A model generated the notes under the pieces. That model saw only the letters and a program-made list of their open reading frames with translations, was not told the origin of the DNA and did no database searches. A stretch of 64,000 bases of DNA from Acidobacteriota bacterium (lineage in GTDB: Bacteria > Acidobacteriota > Blastocatellia > RBC074). The DNA is taken from the NCBI GenBank assembly GCA_018269055.1, contig JAFDVI010000023.1, positions 46,261 through 110,260 of the forward strand, given 5' to 3'. The translations under genes and the position numbers were made by a program. How positions within the stretch are numbered: position 1 is the first letter of the stretch; every line of letters begins with the position of its first letter. Shown piece after piece: positions 33,886 through 42,412 of this stretch.

Positions 33886-35196
33886 TTATGGCAGTGAACT
33901 GCGCAACGCCGCATCCCGCCAACGACGCACGCTCATCACATCAAACCGTTCCCCACTGAAAACAACCTGCTTTATTGGCTGCTGCGCCTTTCGCAAATAC
34001 TCGCTCACGTCCATCCAGCGAATCTCGCCGTCCGAAGTGCGAATCACCAGCAGCACCGGATACGCATGTTGTCGCCAGTAATCTGCCCAACGTTCATTTT
34101 TGATCTGGAAGACTTCCGCGCCATCACGTTTGCGCGTCGTCAAATACGAATCGCCGGACTTCAATTGCAGATAAAGCCGCTTGCCGGTGGCGCGTCCCTG
34201 GTCGTCTTTGAATTCGATCTCGCCGTCAATGCCGTGATCGCTGTTTGGCGTAGGCCGGAAAATCTGCCCGGCTTCGGCGGTGATGGTGAAGGCGTGGCCG
34301 ACCAGAATCAGTTCGCGGCTTTCGTTATCAATCACAATCTGGCTTTCGACTTGCATCTGGCGCGCCTGTTCTTTGACGGCGGGCGAATCGAACTTCTGCT
34401 CCATCACATCGCGCAAGATGATCGCCTTGCCGCAATCGGGGCAGAAGATTTTGTCCTTGCCGCTGGCCAGCGCCCTGTCAATCTTGGCCTGATCGGTGAA
34501 GGGCTGATTGTGGGCATCGCACTTCCGGTTGCCGCAGCAGTAATGCCGCAGCCGCATGACATCCTGCGCGTGTTCGGTCAGGTGATTGTGAACGTAGCGC
34601 AGAAAGACCAGCCGCGAGCTTTCATCCACATCGGGATTGAAATAAACCTCCAACCGCGCCGCTCCCTCGGCTTCGCGCACGAGCTTCAGCCCCAGGCTTT
34701 GGCCGGTTTGAGTTTTGAAATCGGCGGCGTCTTTCCACAGCGCGTCGGCCTCGAAGGCTTCGGTGTGATGCAGCCGCACGACCAGCGTGGCGTAAAGGTC
34801 TTCGACGTGGCCGCTGAAACGATAGGTCACCAGCACGTTCGGATGGCCGGGTTGTTCTTTGCGCTCACGGCGGAAGTAGCTGGGGAAGGTCAGCAGCGCC
34901 GAACCGTCACAAGGCTGGCGCAGACACCACGCGCGGCTGACGAAGGTTTCCAGCAGCGCGCGCAAGATTACCTTTTCGTCATCTAGCGGCAAGCGTTCAA
35001 AGTCCTGATAATCCAGTTCGCCGCCAAGCAGTTCGTCTTCGCGAATGCAGCCGAGTTCCTGCGGATGTTTGCGCACCCGGCGCACTACGGCGGCGGCGTA
35101 ACGGCTCAACAACCGAATGATAAAGCGCGGGCGAAGTGGTTTCGGAAATGCCCCGCAAGAGGAAATCAGCTTGCCAGAAGTTTCAACATTCTGCAT
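33886..35196 (-). CDS. COR-like/winged-helix fragment fused to DUF4365, probably a truncated NLR/Roco-type protein
   Basis: 436 residues. The first ~230 (RFIIRLLSRY, DDEKVILRALLETFVSRAWCL, VTYRFSGHVEDLYATLVVRLHHTEAF, FNPDVDESSRLVFLRYVHNHL) resemble the C-terminal half of bacterial COR-containing STAND/Roco proteins, followed by a zinc-ribbon-like CGNRKCD...CPDCGKAI. The last ~150 (NSDHGIDGEIEF, RLYLQLKSGDSYL, YPVLLVIRTSDGEIRWMDVSEYL) are DUF4365, a nuclease-like domain common in defence genes; the Asp/Glu...QLKSG set fits a PD-(D/E)xK centre. The GTPase and LRR parts are absent, the frame starts at the RFIIR region and there is no Shine-Dalgarno ahead of 35196. It is therefore likely the 3' part of a larger gene, possibly the one starting with the TIR fragment at 37443. 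Confidence 0.7.
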   Translation of the reverse strand: MQNVETSGKLISSCGAFPKPLRPRFIIRLLSRYAAAVVRRVRKHPQELGCIREDELLGGELDYQDFERLPLDDEKVILRALLETFVSRAWCLRQPCDGSALLTFPSYFRRERKEQPGHPNVLVTYRFSGHVEDLYATLVVRLHHTEAFEADALWKDAADFKTQTGQSLGLKLVREAEGAARLEVYFNPDVDESSRLVFLRYVHNHLTEHAQDVMRLRHYCCGNRKCDAHNQPFTDQAKIDRALASGKDKIFCPDCGKAIILRDVMEQKFDSPAVKEQARQMQVESQIVIDNESRELILVGHAFTITAEAGQIFRPTPNSDHGIDGEIEFKDDQGRATGKRLYLQLKSGDSYLTTRKRDGAEVFQIKNERWADYWRQHAYPVLLVIRTSDGEIRWMDVSEYLRKAQQPIKQVVFSGERFDVMSVRRWRDAALRSSLP

Positions 35197-35266
35197 AGTG
35201 GTATTGAAAGACGATGCAGCGGCCTACTGGCTCGGGTAAAATTGAAACTACGTGTGGATGAAGAAC

Positions 35267-36067
35267 ATGTCTGAAGAATTGATCCCAGAAAGAGAAGACC
35301 TCCCCAACAAACCATTAGTTGAAGCCATTTTTGAAGTGCAATGGGCCTTTAGCTTGGCGGAGGAACAATCTGAAATTGATCCTGGCTTCCGCATTTTACT
35401 TGGCCGTCTCTATGATCGCGTTCGAGGCGAATATCCTTTTCTGGAAAACTTACCTCAAGCTCAATTTCCTGAAGAAATGACCGGTAGGCTTGTAAGGCAT
35501 CGCTTCCGTACGGCAAAGGACGGTTGGCCGCTTGTGCAAATTGGCCCTGGGGTTTTATCAGTCAATGAAACACAAGGTTATACCTGGGATGGTTTCCGTC
35601 CGCGCCTGACACGAGCGATCAACGCACTGTTTGAGTCATATCCGACAGATATTCATCAACTGAAAGTCACACAAGTTTTGTTGAGGTATTTGGACGCCAT
35701 TCCCCTTGCTGAAGGAATTCCCTTATTGCAATTTCTCAAAGAGTCTCTGCACACAACGGTTGAAGTGGACGCAAGGCTTTTCCAAGATTCACATGCGGCT
35801 AGTTCTCCAGACGGCCTCTTACTCAATCTCGTTTTCAGACTGCCTGAATTGCCCGGAGCAATTGCGCTCTCATTTGGAATAGGAAAAAGGGAGAATCAAC
35901 CAAGCATCATCTGGGACACAAAGGTTTTAGCACAGGCAGAAGATGTCCCTAAAACGATTGAGGAATACGAGGCCTGGCTTATTGCTGCACATGATTTAGC
36001 TGGCCGGTGGTTCAGAACTCTTTCAAGTGGCAAACTATATGAGTCCTTTAGGAGGAAAGAATCATGA
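35267..36067 (+). CDS. TIGR04255 family protein, first gene of a three-gene cassette
   Basis: 266 residues from the ATG at 35267 (GGATGAAG upstream); in-frame GTG at 35252 and ATG at 35258 are alternatives. The opening LPNKPLVEAIFEVQWAF and the later WPLVQIGPGVLSVNE, YTWDGFRPRLTRAINAL and QVLLRYLDAIPL are the pattern of the sporadically distributed TIGR04255 family, whose function is unknown. No signal peptide or membrane segment. The stop overlaps the next start (ATGA), so translation is coupled. The cassette is visibly more A+T-rich than its neighbours (26 of 60 G+C in the line starting 35281) and lies opposite in strand to the genes on both sides, which suggests acquisition. Confidence 0.82.
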   Translation: MSEELIPEREDLPNKPLVEAIFEVQWAFSLAEEQSEIDPGFRILLGRLYDRVRGEYPFLENLPQAQFPEEMTGRLVRHRFRTAKDGWPLVQIGPGVLSVNETQGYTWDGFRPRLTRAINALFESYPTDIHQLKVTQVLLRYLDAIPLAEGIPLLQFLKESLHTTVEVDARLFQDSHAASSPDGLLLNLVFRLPELPGAIALSFGIGKRENQPSIIWDTKVLAQAEDVPKTIEEYEAWLIAAHDLAGRWFRTLSSGKLYESFRRKES

Positions 36068-36438
36068 ACAAATACACTTCTACGTCTACTGCCCCTTTCA
36101 CTTCTGCTATTTACTTGCAGGATGACAATCAAAACGTTTTTCCCACGCGCTCTTCTCGCCCATCTATGCTGTTTTGGGGAATGCAAAATTTGGTTTTGGC
36201 TGTCGCTGCAATTACAGCTCCTCAGGTTAGCCTTTATGAGACCCCCAATCCCAGCCAGTCCGTTTCAACGAGGATCGTCTGGGGTATTCCACGCAAAGGG
36301 CGCAGAATTTCTTTACGAGAGGCGAGGCAAATCGCTTTGCGAATTCTTGAGGAAACAGAACGTGAGTTATGGGAAGAACGCAGTGCTGAGGCTAAATTCC
36401 TGCTTGGCACTTGGGAAGAACGTCACATAGAAAGCTGA
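36064..36438 (+). CDS. Uncharacterised middle gene of the TIGR04255 cassette
   Basis: 124 residues; overlaps the TIGR04255 stop by four bases (ATGA) and its own stop overlaps the next start (TGATG). I recognise no family. The N-terminal half is polar with one moderately hydrophobic stretch (LFWGMQNLVLAVAAITA, around residues 36-53). The C-terminal half is a charged helix (SLREARQIALRILEETERELWEERSAEAK). It could be a small adaptor with a membrane-associated segment. Evidence for a real gene is the tight coupling on both sides. Confidence 0.65.
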   Translation: MNKYTSTSTAPFTSAIYLQDDNQNVFPTRSSRPSMLFWGMQNLVLAVAAITAPQVSLYETPNPSQSVSTRIVWGIPRKGRRISLREARQIALRILEETERELWEERSAEAKFLLGTWEERHIES

Positions 36439-37100
36439 TGATTTACGAGCCAGTCAAGCTTGATGACCCCATACGGCAAGGAGATATTTTCAACAACGTT
36501 CCCCGTGTTGATCTCTCCTTGGCCAATCTTGCCGTTGCTCAAGACGATAACCATCGTTTAACAAAATGGCGAGACTTGGTGGCTGAAGGAAGCGCCGCAC
36601 AAGGAATTACCGCAGTTCTTCCAATCAAAGCTGTAACAGCAATTGTTATTACGCAGGATTGCGATGCTGTTAGGGGGAAATATCTTTCTCTTTGTCAGAT
36701 GGATGAATACTTGTCATCCCTCAACCTGAAAGACCCACCGAAGAACCCCAGAAAATGGCAATCACTCATTGTCGAACAGGCCAGAACCAATCCACGGTTA
36801 GTTTACTTTCCGGCTGCTCCCGAAAATGGACTGAACGAAAGAATGGCAGTAGATTTCAGAGTAATTCTTCGTTTGCCGCGCACAGATTTGGAAGGCTTGC
36901 GTGAATTCAGAATCGGAAGACTCAATGCAACTGCTGCCGAACACTTCAGGGAGACGTTGGCTCACTTCTTCAGAAGGTATGCTTTCAATGAGTGGTATCC
37001 TTTGACGAAGGAAGAATTCGATGAATACGCGAAAGAGCGCCGGGAACCCATAGAGGCGTATCCTTGGCAACAAAGTAGCCCGCCTCAGACAACCGCTTGA
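36438..37100 (+). CDS. Uncharacterised third gene of the TIGR04255 cassette ('VITQDCD' protein)
   Basis: 220 residues from an ATG sharing bases with the preceding stop (TGATG). The opening IRQGDIFNNVPRVDLS and the core AVTAIVITQDCDAVRGKYLSLCQM resemble a family of hypothetical proteins found in mobile and defence-type neighbourhoods that share 'QGDIF...ITQDCD', but I cannot name a Pfam entry with confidence. The Asp-Cys-Asp could be a metal or catalytic site. The rest is mixed alpha/beta with a C-terminal region rich in aromatic and acidic residues (FFRRYAFNEWYPLTKEEFDEYAK). The gene ends two bases before the end of the convergent TIR fragment, marking a sharp boundary. Confidence 0.7.
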   Translation: MIYEPVKLDDPIRQGDIFNNVPRVDLSLANLAVAQDDNHRLTKWRDLVAEGSAAQGITAVLPIKAVTAIVITQDCDAVRGKYLSLCQMDEYLSSLNLKDPPKNPRKWQSLIVEQARTNPRLVYFPAAPENGLNERMAVDFRVILRLPRTDLEGLREFRIGRLNATAAEHFRETLAHFFRRYAFNEWYPLTKEEFDEYAKERREPIEAYPWQQSSPPQTTA

Positions 37101-37101
37101 T

Positions 37102-37443
37102 TTACAGAAATTGCGCCAGCGAGCCTTTGATGGGAGCCGCGTCGAGCCGCAGGGGAATGAAGCGGCGCTCCCGGTTCATCGGGTCGCGAAACCGGAAGGT
37201 GCCCGCTTCCAACTGCGCCCAGTCGGAACCAAAGGCATTGGCCGACATGCACAGCACCAGCACGCGGGATTGTTCCCAGCCTTCTTCGATTTTGGCTTGG
37301 ACGTGGTCGCCGGGTTTCAGCACCCATTCATCCAGCCAGACTCGTAACCCGTCTTTCTGCAACCGTTCGGCCAATTCGCGGACGATGGGTTTGTCTTTCA
37401 CGCTGTGGCTCAGGAATACGTCGTATTTGAAATCTTCAGCCAT
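37102..37443 (-). pseudogene. Truncated TIR-domain gene
   Basis: 113 residues from an ATG at 37443 with GAGGA upstream. The sequence is a clear TIR domain: KYDVFLSHSVKDKPIVRELAERL (box 1), LRVWLDEWVLKPGD carrying the NADase-type catalytic Glu, then SRVLVLCMSANAFGSDW and RRFIPLRLD. It stops at GSLAQFL, where intact relatives continue with another ~30 residues of the fold and, usually, a long NLR-like or repeat-containing C-terminus. The stop falls immediately against the end of the opposite-strand cassette. A working ribosome site with a missing 3' part suggests truncation by insertion or deletion. It may still be expressed, but the fold is incomplete. Confidence 0.75.
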
Positions 37444-37479
37444 GATTCCTCACTGGTTTGCGCTTGCGATCTGAATTTG

Positions 37480-37800
37480 TGGCTCGGCTGAGCCAGGGAC
37501 GGCGCGAAGTATAAGCGCGCTGGCTGACTCGCTCAATCGGATTTTGAAGGTGTGATTTGGTTGTTAGCCCGCGAACGCGGGCGGGAACATAAAGCCCAGG
37601 GTGGGGCGCGGTAGCGCGGAACCCTGGGGACAAGACCGATTGATTATCGTAACCCGCGAAGCGGGTGGCAGATCATCGAGGGAACAAAAGAATAGCTGCC
37701 GCCCGCTTTCGCGGGCTAATTGATTCTATGGGTTGTCTACCTGGGGTTGCGGCTTTTCGCCGTTACCCCAGGCTTTATGCTTGTGCCCGGCTTCGCGGGC
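37480..37800. repeat. Multi-hairpin repeat element
   Basis: At least seven hairpins in 320 bases: TGGCTC/GAGCCA (37480-37495), GCCCGCG/CGCGGGC (37567-37582), CCCAGGGT/ACCCTGGG with an inner GCGC/GCGC (37595-37628), ACCCGC/GCGGGT (37652-37666), GCCCGC/GCGGGC (37701-37716), CCTGGGGT/ACCCCAGG (37740-37772) and GCCCG/CGGGC (37785-37800). The alternation of CCCGCGAAGCGGG-like small stems with CCTGGGGT stems recalls repeats spread through some Acidobacteria and Planctomycetes. No open frame of note overlaps it. Confidence 0.85.
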
Positions 37801-37824
37801 TTCAGAAAATAACAGGCTGGAACA

Positions 37825-39312
37825 TTACCGTTCGTTCGGTTTTGGTTGAAGCGGGATTTTCTCGGCGCGAATTGCCGCGTGATAGGCGAAGGAAGCCAGC
37901 ACCATCGCGCATTGCTTCAAGTCGTCGGCTTTGACGCGTTCGTACGAATCCATGTTGGTGTGGTGCGTGCGCACGTCGTAATCCACGTAATCCTGCACAG
38001 GGTTGAAACCAGCCATTCCAGCGCGCGTGTAGCTCAAATGATCCGTGTTGCCTATGCCTTGGAGGATGTTTTTGCGCGTGCCCAAGTCTTTGAACGGTTC
38101 CAGCCAGGCGTCGAAGATCGGTTTGACGGCGGAATTATTTTCCAGATACCAGCCGTAAATCGGCCCGGTGCCGGGGTCCAGGTTGAAATACACGTTGAAC
38201 TTTTCGCGCGCGGCTTTGTTGGCATCTCCGGCCAAATGTTGTTGAACGTATTTGGCGGAACCGAGCAAGCCTTCTTCTTCGCCGCCCCACAGCGCCATGC
38301 GGATGGTGCGTTTTGGCCGAGCGCCGATGGCTTTCAGAATGCGCATCGCTTCCATCACGACGGCGGCTCCGTCGGCGTTGTCGGTCGCTCCGGTCGAAGA
38401 ATGCCACGAATCCAGATGGCCTCCGATCATCACGACTTCCTCGCGCAACGCGGGATCGGTGCCCGGCAATTCGGCCAGCACGTTGTAACTGTTTTTGTCT
38501 TCGGTCAGAAACCGCGTTTGCAGATTGACGCGCAGTTTGACGTTGAGGCCGCGCTGAATCATTCGGGCGATCATGTTGTAGTGCTCCGCGCTGAGCACGA
38601 CACTCGGCAAAGCGGCTTCGCCGTTGTCGCGTCCCAAAACAAACAGCGTTCCGTGCTCGCCTCGGTTTGGACGCAAAACAACTCCTGCGCCGGTTTCACG
38701 CAGCATCCGAGCCATGTTTTGCGGCGTGATGAAAGAACCGGCGGCGCCTGCGGGCGGACGCGGTTGCCCGATGGCGACGGGATGATCGAAGAGTGTGGGT
38801 TGCGGACGGTCGGCGCGCTCGAACGAAGTCTGAATCGGCTGGCTCATGACAATCGCGCCTTTCAGCTTGTCGCGCATCTGAGCGATGTCTTCCTGTTTTT
38901 TGTCGCCGAGGAAAATCGGTGTTGCCGTAATTTCACCCACCATCGAAGCCGACCACGCTTCGGGATAACCGATCAACGGCATGTAGCGCGGCTCGACCAT
39001 TTCGATGGAAAACTTGTCCAGCGTCCAGCCTCGCCCGAATTCCCACGCTTCGAGGCGCGGATTTTCCAACCCGAATTCTTTGAGCTTGCTTTGCGCCCAT
39101 TCGGCGGCAGTTTTGTACGCAGGCGAGCCGGTCAATCGCGGGCCGATGTCTTCGGTGAAGTGCGTGAAGAGTTCGTGGACTTGCGAACGGTTCAACCCTT
39201 CATCGCGGATTTTGGCGACGATGTCGCGGTCAATCGGTTCCTGCACGGCGGCGGCAGGCGAAGCAAACAAGCAAAAACAAATGATGGAAACTGTCAGCAA
39301 GTAACGTTTCAT
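37825..39312 (-). CDS. Secreted M28 family zinc aminopeptidase
   Basis: 495 residues from the ATG at 39312 (AAAGGAACA upstream). Signal peptide (LLTVSIICFCLFASPAAA). A protease-associated-like middle region is followed by the M28 catalytic domain with the expected dizinc ligands: His in IGGHLDSWHSS, Asp in GATDNADGA, Glu pair in GGEEEGLLGS, Asp in YFNLDPGTG and His in RTHHTNMDSY. These enzymes remove N-terminal residues from peptides in the periplasm or outside the cell. It is followed on the same strand by nothing except the hairpin element, and preceded by an SGNH hydrolase gene and an S9 peptidase gene, which together look like a catabolic group. Confidence 0.92.
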   Translation of the reverse strand: MKRYLLTVSIICFCLFASPAAAVQEPIDRDIVAKIRDEGLNRSQVHELFTHFTEDIGPRLTGSPAYKTAAEWAQSKLKEFGLENPRLEAWEFGRGWTLDKFSIEMVEPRYMPLIGYPEAWSASMVGEITATPIFLGDKKQEDIAQMRDKLKGAIVMSQPIQTSFERADRPQPTLFDHPVAIGQPRPPAGAAGSFITPQNMARMLRETGAGVVLRPNRGEHGTLFVLGRDNGEAALPSVVLSAEHYNMIARMIQRGLNVKLRVNLQTRFLTEDKNSYNVLAELPGTDPALREEVVMIGGHLDSWHSSTGATDNADGAAVVMEAMRILKAIGARPKRTIRMALWGGEEEGLLGSAKYVQQHLAGDANKAAREKFNVYFNLDPGTGPIYGWYLENNSAVKPIFDAWLEPFKDLGTRKNILQGIGNTDHLSYTRAGMAGFNPVQDYVDYDVRTHHTNMDSYERVKADDLKQCAMVLASFAYHAAIRAEKIPLQPKPNER

Positions 39313-39349
39313 TCTGGGTGTTCCTTTATTCGTCACGTATTCGTCACGA

Positions 39350-40018
39350 TTATTTCAGGTGTGGAGCAATCGCTTTGCGCCAAATGTCATAACCTTCACG
39401 GGTCATGTGCAAGCCGTCTTTGATGAACAACTCCGGTTTAGGCTGGCCTTCGGCGGTCAGCATCGGCGTGAAGACATCAATGAAAATCAGGTTTTTGTGT
39501 TTTGCCGCGTGGCCGCGAATCAAATCGTTCGTGGTTCGCATCTGCTCCATCAGTTTGACGCGCGCCAGGCTGGGTTTGATCGAGATATACGCGATCTTGG
39601 CTTTTGGCAGTTTTGCCTGCACGCGCGCGACAAAGGCTTTGTAATCGTCAAACACCTGCTGCGGCGTTTTGCCCGCGGCCAGATCGTTGTCGCCCGCGTA
39701 CAACACAATCATTCGCGGTTGATAGGCAACGATGATCCGGTCGGCAAAGAAGGCGGAATCTTCAAGCTGCGAACCGCCGAAGCCTCGATTGATGACTTTG
39801 GTGTTGGGAAAATCCGTCGCCAGGTCTTTCCACATTCGTATCGAAGAACTGCCGACAAACACAACGGCGTTTTTCGGCGGCGGGCTTTGCCGATCTGCTT
39901 CTTCAAACTTGCGAATGTCGGCTTCCCATTTATTGGCGGCGGGAACGGCTTGCGCCTGTGCCCCAATCGCCCAAGCCAACAACAAACACAAACTCAATCC
40001 AATCGTTCGTTTTGTCAT
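39350..40018 (-). CDS. Secreted SGNH/GDSL-type hydrolase
   Basis: 222 residues with a signal peptide (LCLLLAWAIGAQAQA). Block I is VVFVGSSSIRMW (nucleophile Ser), block II GFGGSQLED, block III YAGDNDLAAG and block V DGLHMTREGY (Asp and His), so the whole Ser-Gly-Asn-His set is present. Family enzymes are lipases, deacetylases or platelet-activating-factor-acetylhydrolase-like. It lies 12 bases after the S9 peptidase stop and 37 bases before the M28 gene start, all on one strand, so co-transcription is likely. Confidence 0.92.
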   Translation of the reverse strand: MTKRTIGLSLCLLLAWAIGAQAQAVPAANKWEADIRKFEEADRQSPPPKNAVVFVGSSSIRMWKDLATDFPNTKVINRGFGGSQLEDSAFFADRIIVAYQPRMIVLYAGDNDLAAGKTPQQVFDDYKAFVARVQAKLPKAKIAYISIKPSLARVKLMEQMRTTNDLIRGHAAKHKNLIFIDVFTPMLTAEGQPKPELFIKDGLHMTREGYDIWRKAIAPHLK

Positions 40019-40030
40019 TTTGCTCCTCTT

Positions 40031-42412
40031 TTAATCATCGCTTCCGAAGGGGACAGCCTGTGTCGGTGGATGAAGCTCAAACCCTGTCGGCGGTTCCGCG
40101 CCCAGCAAATGTTTGACGAAATAATCCCAGCGGCGGCGAGTCATGTACGGTTCATTGCCAAATCCGTGCGGGCGATTGGGGAACAGAATCAGGTCGAAAT
40201 CCTTGTTGGCTTTGATCAGTTCGTTGACGACCAGCAGCGTGCTGTACGGCGGCACGTTGTTGTCCATCGTGCCGTGCGCCAATAGCAATTTGCCTTTCAG
40301 ATTTTTGGCAAAGCTTTGATTCGCCTGACTGTCGTAGCTGGTTGTGCCGTCCGCGTTGCGCACCAGCAACCCCGTCCATTTTTCGGCCCAATCGTCTTCG
40401 TATTCGCGGTTGTCGTGGTTTCCGGCTTGTGCGACGCCGACTTTGAAAAAGTCCGGGTAATGGAACATTGCCGCTGCCGTAGCATTGCCTCCGCCGGAAT
40501 GGCCATACATTCCCACGCGGTCAATGTCTATCCACGGATATTTCTGTGCCAGTTGCTTCATTCCGGTGACTTGATCAGGAATGGTGTTGTCGCCCATATC
40601 GCCGTAATACCCTTCGTGGAATTTCTTCGACCGCCAGGGCGTTCCCATCCCGTCAATCTGCACGACGACGAATCCGAGTTCGGCCAGCGACTGTTGATCA
40701 CCGCGATCCGCCGCGAAGCTGCGCCCACGCACGCTGCCGGTTTGCGGGCCGGGATAAACGTTATTGATGATCGGATATTTCTTGTTTGGGTCGAGTTTTG
40801 TCGGCACAAACATCAATCCGTACAAGTCTGTGACACCGTCGCGGGCTTTGACGGTAATCGGTTGCGGCGGTTTCCAGCCCGTCGCCAATAATCTGGTAAT
40901 GTCTGCTTTTTCGAGCGTCAAAATCTGTTTGCCGTCGGCGTCGCGCAGCACGGCAATTGGCGGAACGTCAGGTTTGGAATAGCTGTCTGTGAAGAAGCCG
41001 CCCGAAGGTGCAAGCGCGATGTCGTGATCGGCGTCTTCGGGCGTCAACAGCTTCAATCCCTTGCCGTCGAAGCCGATTCGATACAGATGACGAAAGTACG
41101 GATCACGGCCTTTTTCCTTGCCGACGCCGAGGAAATACAGCAAGCGGTTTTTCTCATCCACGCGCAGCACTTGCGTGACGTTGCCTTCGCCCGTGGTGAT
41201 TTGGTGTTTCAGCTTGCCGGTGGTTGCGTCATACAGGTACAGCTGTCCCCAATTGTCCCGTTCCGAAAACCACAGGATTTCGTTCGATGCGGCCAGATAG
41301 CGCCAATTGACTTTGCCGTTGCCGGATTCAAAAAACGTGGCGACTTTTTCCTCCAGCACGTCGCGCACGTCGCCGGTTTCGGGGTTGGCGATGCGAAACT
41401 TTTCTTCTTTGTGGTCGCGCGAAGTCGAAACGAAGGCGAGTTGTTTGCCGTCGTCACTCCATTGCACATCGGCCCAGACGCCTCCGCAAACGATGTGGTC
41501 GCACAGCGTCGAACGATGCGGATCGGGCGGCATTTTCAACCGGACGACTTTCGCCGCGTCCACGTCAATCACGACGCGTTCGATCATGAAAATCTTGGCA
41601 TCGCCGGGCAGCGGATATTTCCAGGCTTCCAGCTTCGGATGACCGATCTGCGTATTGACCAAATACATTTCGCCTACGCCGCGTCCGTCGTGCTGAAAGG
41701 TGGCGATTTTTTTGGAATCCGGGGACCAGGCAAGCACCGGGTTATCGCTTTTCGTCCAGCCGGCGTTGTTTGTTGCGTAACCGAAATCTTTCACGCCATC
41801 GGTGGTCAGTTGCGTTTCCTTGCCGGTCGCAACCTCGCGAACCCATAAGTTGTAATCGCGAATGAACGCCGTGAGTTTGCCATCGGGCGATGTGGACATG
41901 GCGTCTGCGCCAAACCTGCCGCCGCGTTGGCTGTTGCCGCGACCGCCGGCCATTTCCGCGCCGAGTTTGCACTGATAACTTTGCAAATCGCAGGAAGCTC
42001 GCCGCCGTTCGACCGTAAAGGAAATCGTTTTGCCATCCGCCGAAAACTCAATCTGTTGGAAGGGAAGTTTGACGGCTTCGTATTTCGCGTTGGTCACCGC
42101 TGATAAGGCCGCCGCCAGTTTCGCGTGATCAAAAGCCGGGCTGCGCGTGCCTCGCATCGGATCAACCAGAATGAACTCCGTGCCGTTTTCTGTCGTTACG
42201 CGGTACCAGAATCGTCCATCCGGCAACCAGGTGGGACGCACGCCTCCCCGCAGCACCAGCGGCGTGGTGTTGTAGCCCATAAACTTTTCGGCGCGGGCAT
42301 AATCTTCCGCCGTCAAAACGCGTTGCTGTGCAAAGTTGTTCGTCGCCATGAATAAACCCAATAGGATGGTGAGCAGGAAACAGACGGAAAACCGGCGTGA
42401 GCAGAATTGCAT
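40031..42412 (-). CDS. Dipeptidyl-peptidase IV-like S9 family peptidase
   Basis: 793 residues; the start follows GGAGGATTCGTT. The signal peptide is in the first 29 residues (VCFLLTILLGLFMATNNFAQ). The N-terminal beta-propeller (DPP IV_N) includes the repeated ADGKTISFT, DSKKIATFQHD and SDDGKQLAFVST motifs. The C-terminal alpha/beta hydrolase has RVGMYGHSGGGNATAAAM (nucleophile), LLAHGTMDNNVPP (Asp) and NRPHGFG (His). It probably cleaves X-Pro dipeptides or oligopeptides in the periplasm. First gene of the S9-SGNH-M28 run. Confidence 0.93.
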   Translation of the reverse strand: MQFCSRRFSVCFLLTILLGLFMATNNFAQQRVLTAEDYARAEKFMGYNTTPLVLRGGVRPTWLPDGRFWYRVTTENGTEFILVDPMRGTRSPAFDHAKLAAALSAVTNAKYEAVKLPFQQIEFSADGKTISFTVERRRASCDLQSYQCKLGAEMAGGRGNSQRGGRFGADAMSTSPDGKLTAFIRDYNLWVREVATGKETQLTTDGVKDFGYATNNAGWTKSDNPVLAWSPDSKKIATFQHDGRGVGEMYLVNTQIGHPKLEAWKYPLPGDAKIFMIERVVIDVDAAKVVRLKMPPDPHRSTLCDHIVCGGVWADVQWSDDGKQLAFVSTSRDHKEEKFRIANPETGDVRDVLEEKVATFFESGNGKVNWRYLAASNEILWFSERDNWGQLYLYDATTGKLKHQITTGEGNVTQVLRVDEKNRLLYFLGVGKEKGRDPYFRHLYRIGFDGKGLKLLTPEDADHDIALAPSGGFFTDSYSKPDVPPIAVLRDADGKQILTLEKADITRLLATGWKPPQPITVKARDGVTDLYGLMFVPTKLDPNKKYPIINNVYPGPQTGSVRGRSFAADRGDQQSLAELGFVVVQIDGMGTPWRSKKFHEGYYGDMGDNTIPDQVTGMKQLAQKYPWIDIDRVGMYGHSGGGNATAAAMFHYPDFFKVGVAQAGNHDNREYEDDWAEKWTGLLVRNADGTTSYDSQANQSFAKNLKGKLLLAHGTMDNNVPPYSTLLVVNELIKANKDFDLILFPNRPHGFGNEPYMTRRRWDYFVKHLLGAEPPTGFELHPPTQAVPFGSDD

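Noticed and set aside
35267..37100. Cassette as a transposon
   Set aside because: No transposase, terminal inverted repeats or target duplication could be seen at its edges.
37480..37800. Hairpin cluster as a CRISPR array
   Set aside because: The hairpins differ in sequence and spacing, and no cas gene is nearby.
37846..39423. 525-codon plus-strand frame opposite the M28 peptidase
   Set aside because: The minus strand has the full zinc-ligand set and a signal peptide; the plus frame has neither start signal nor domain.
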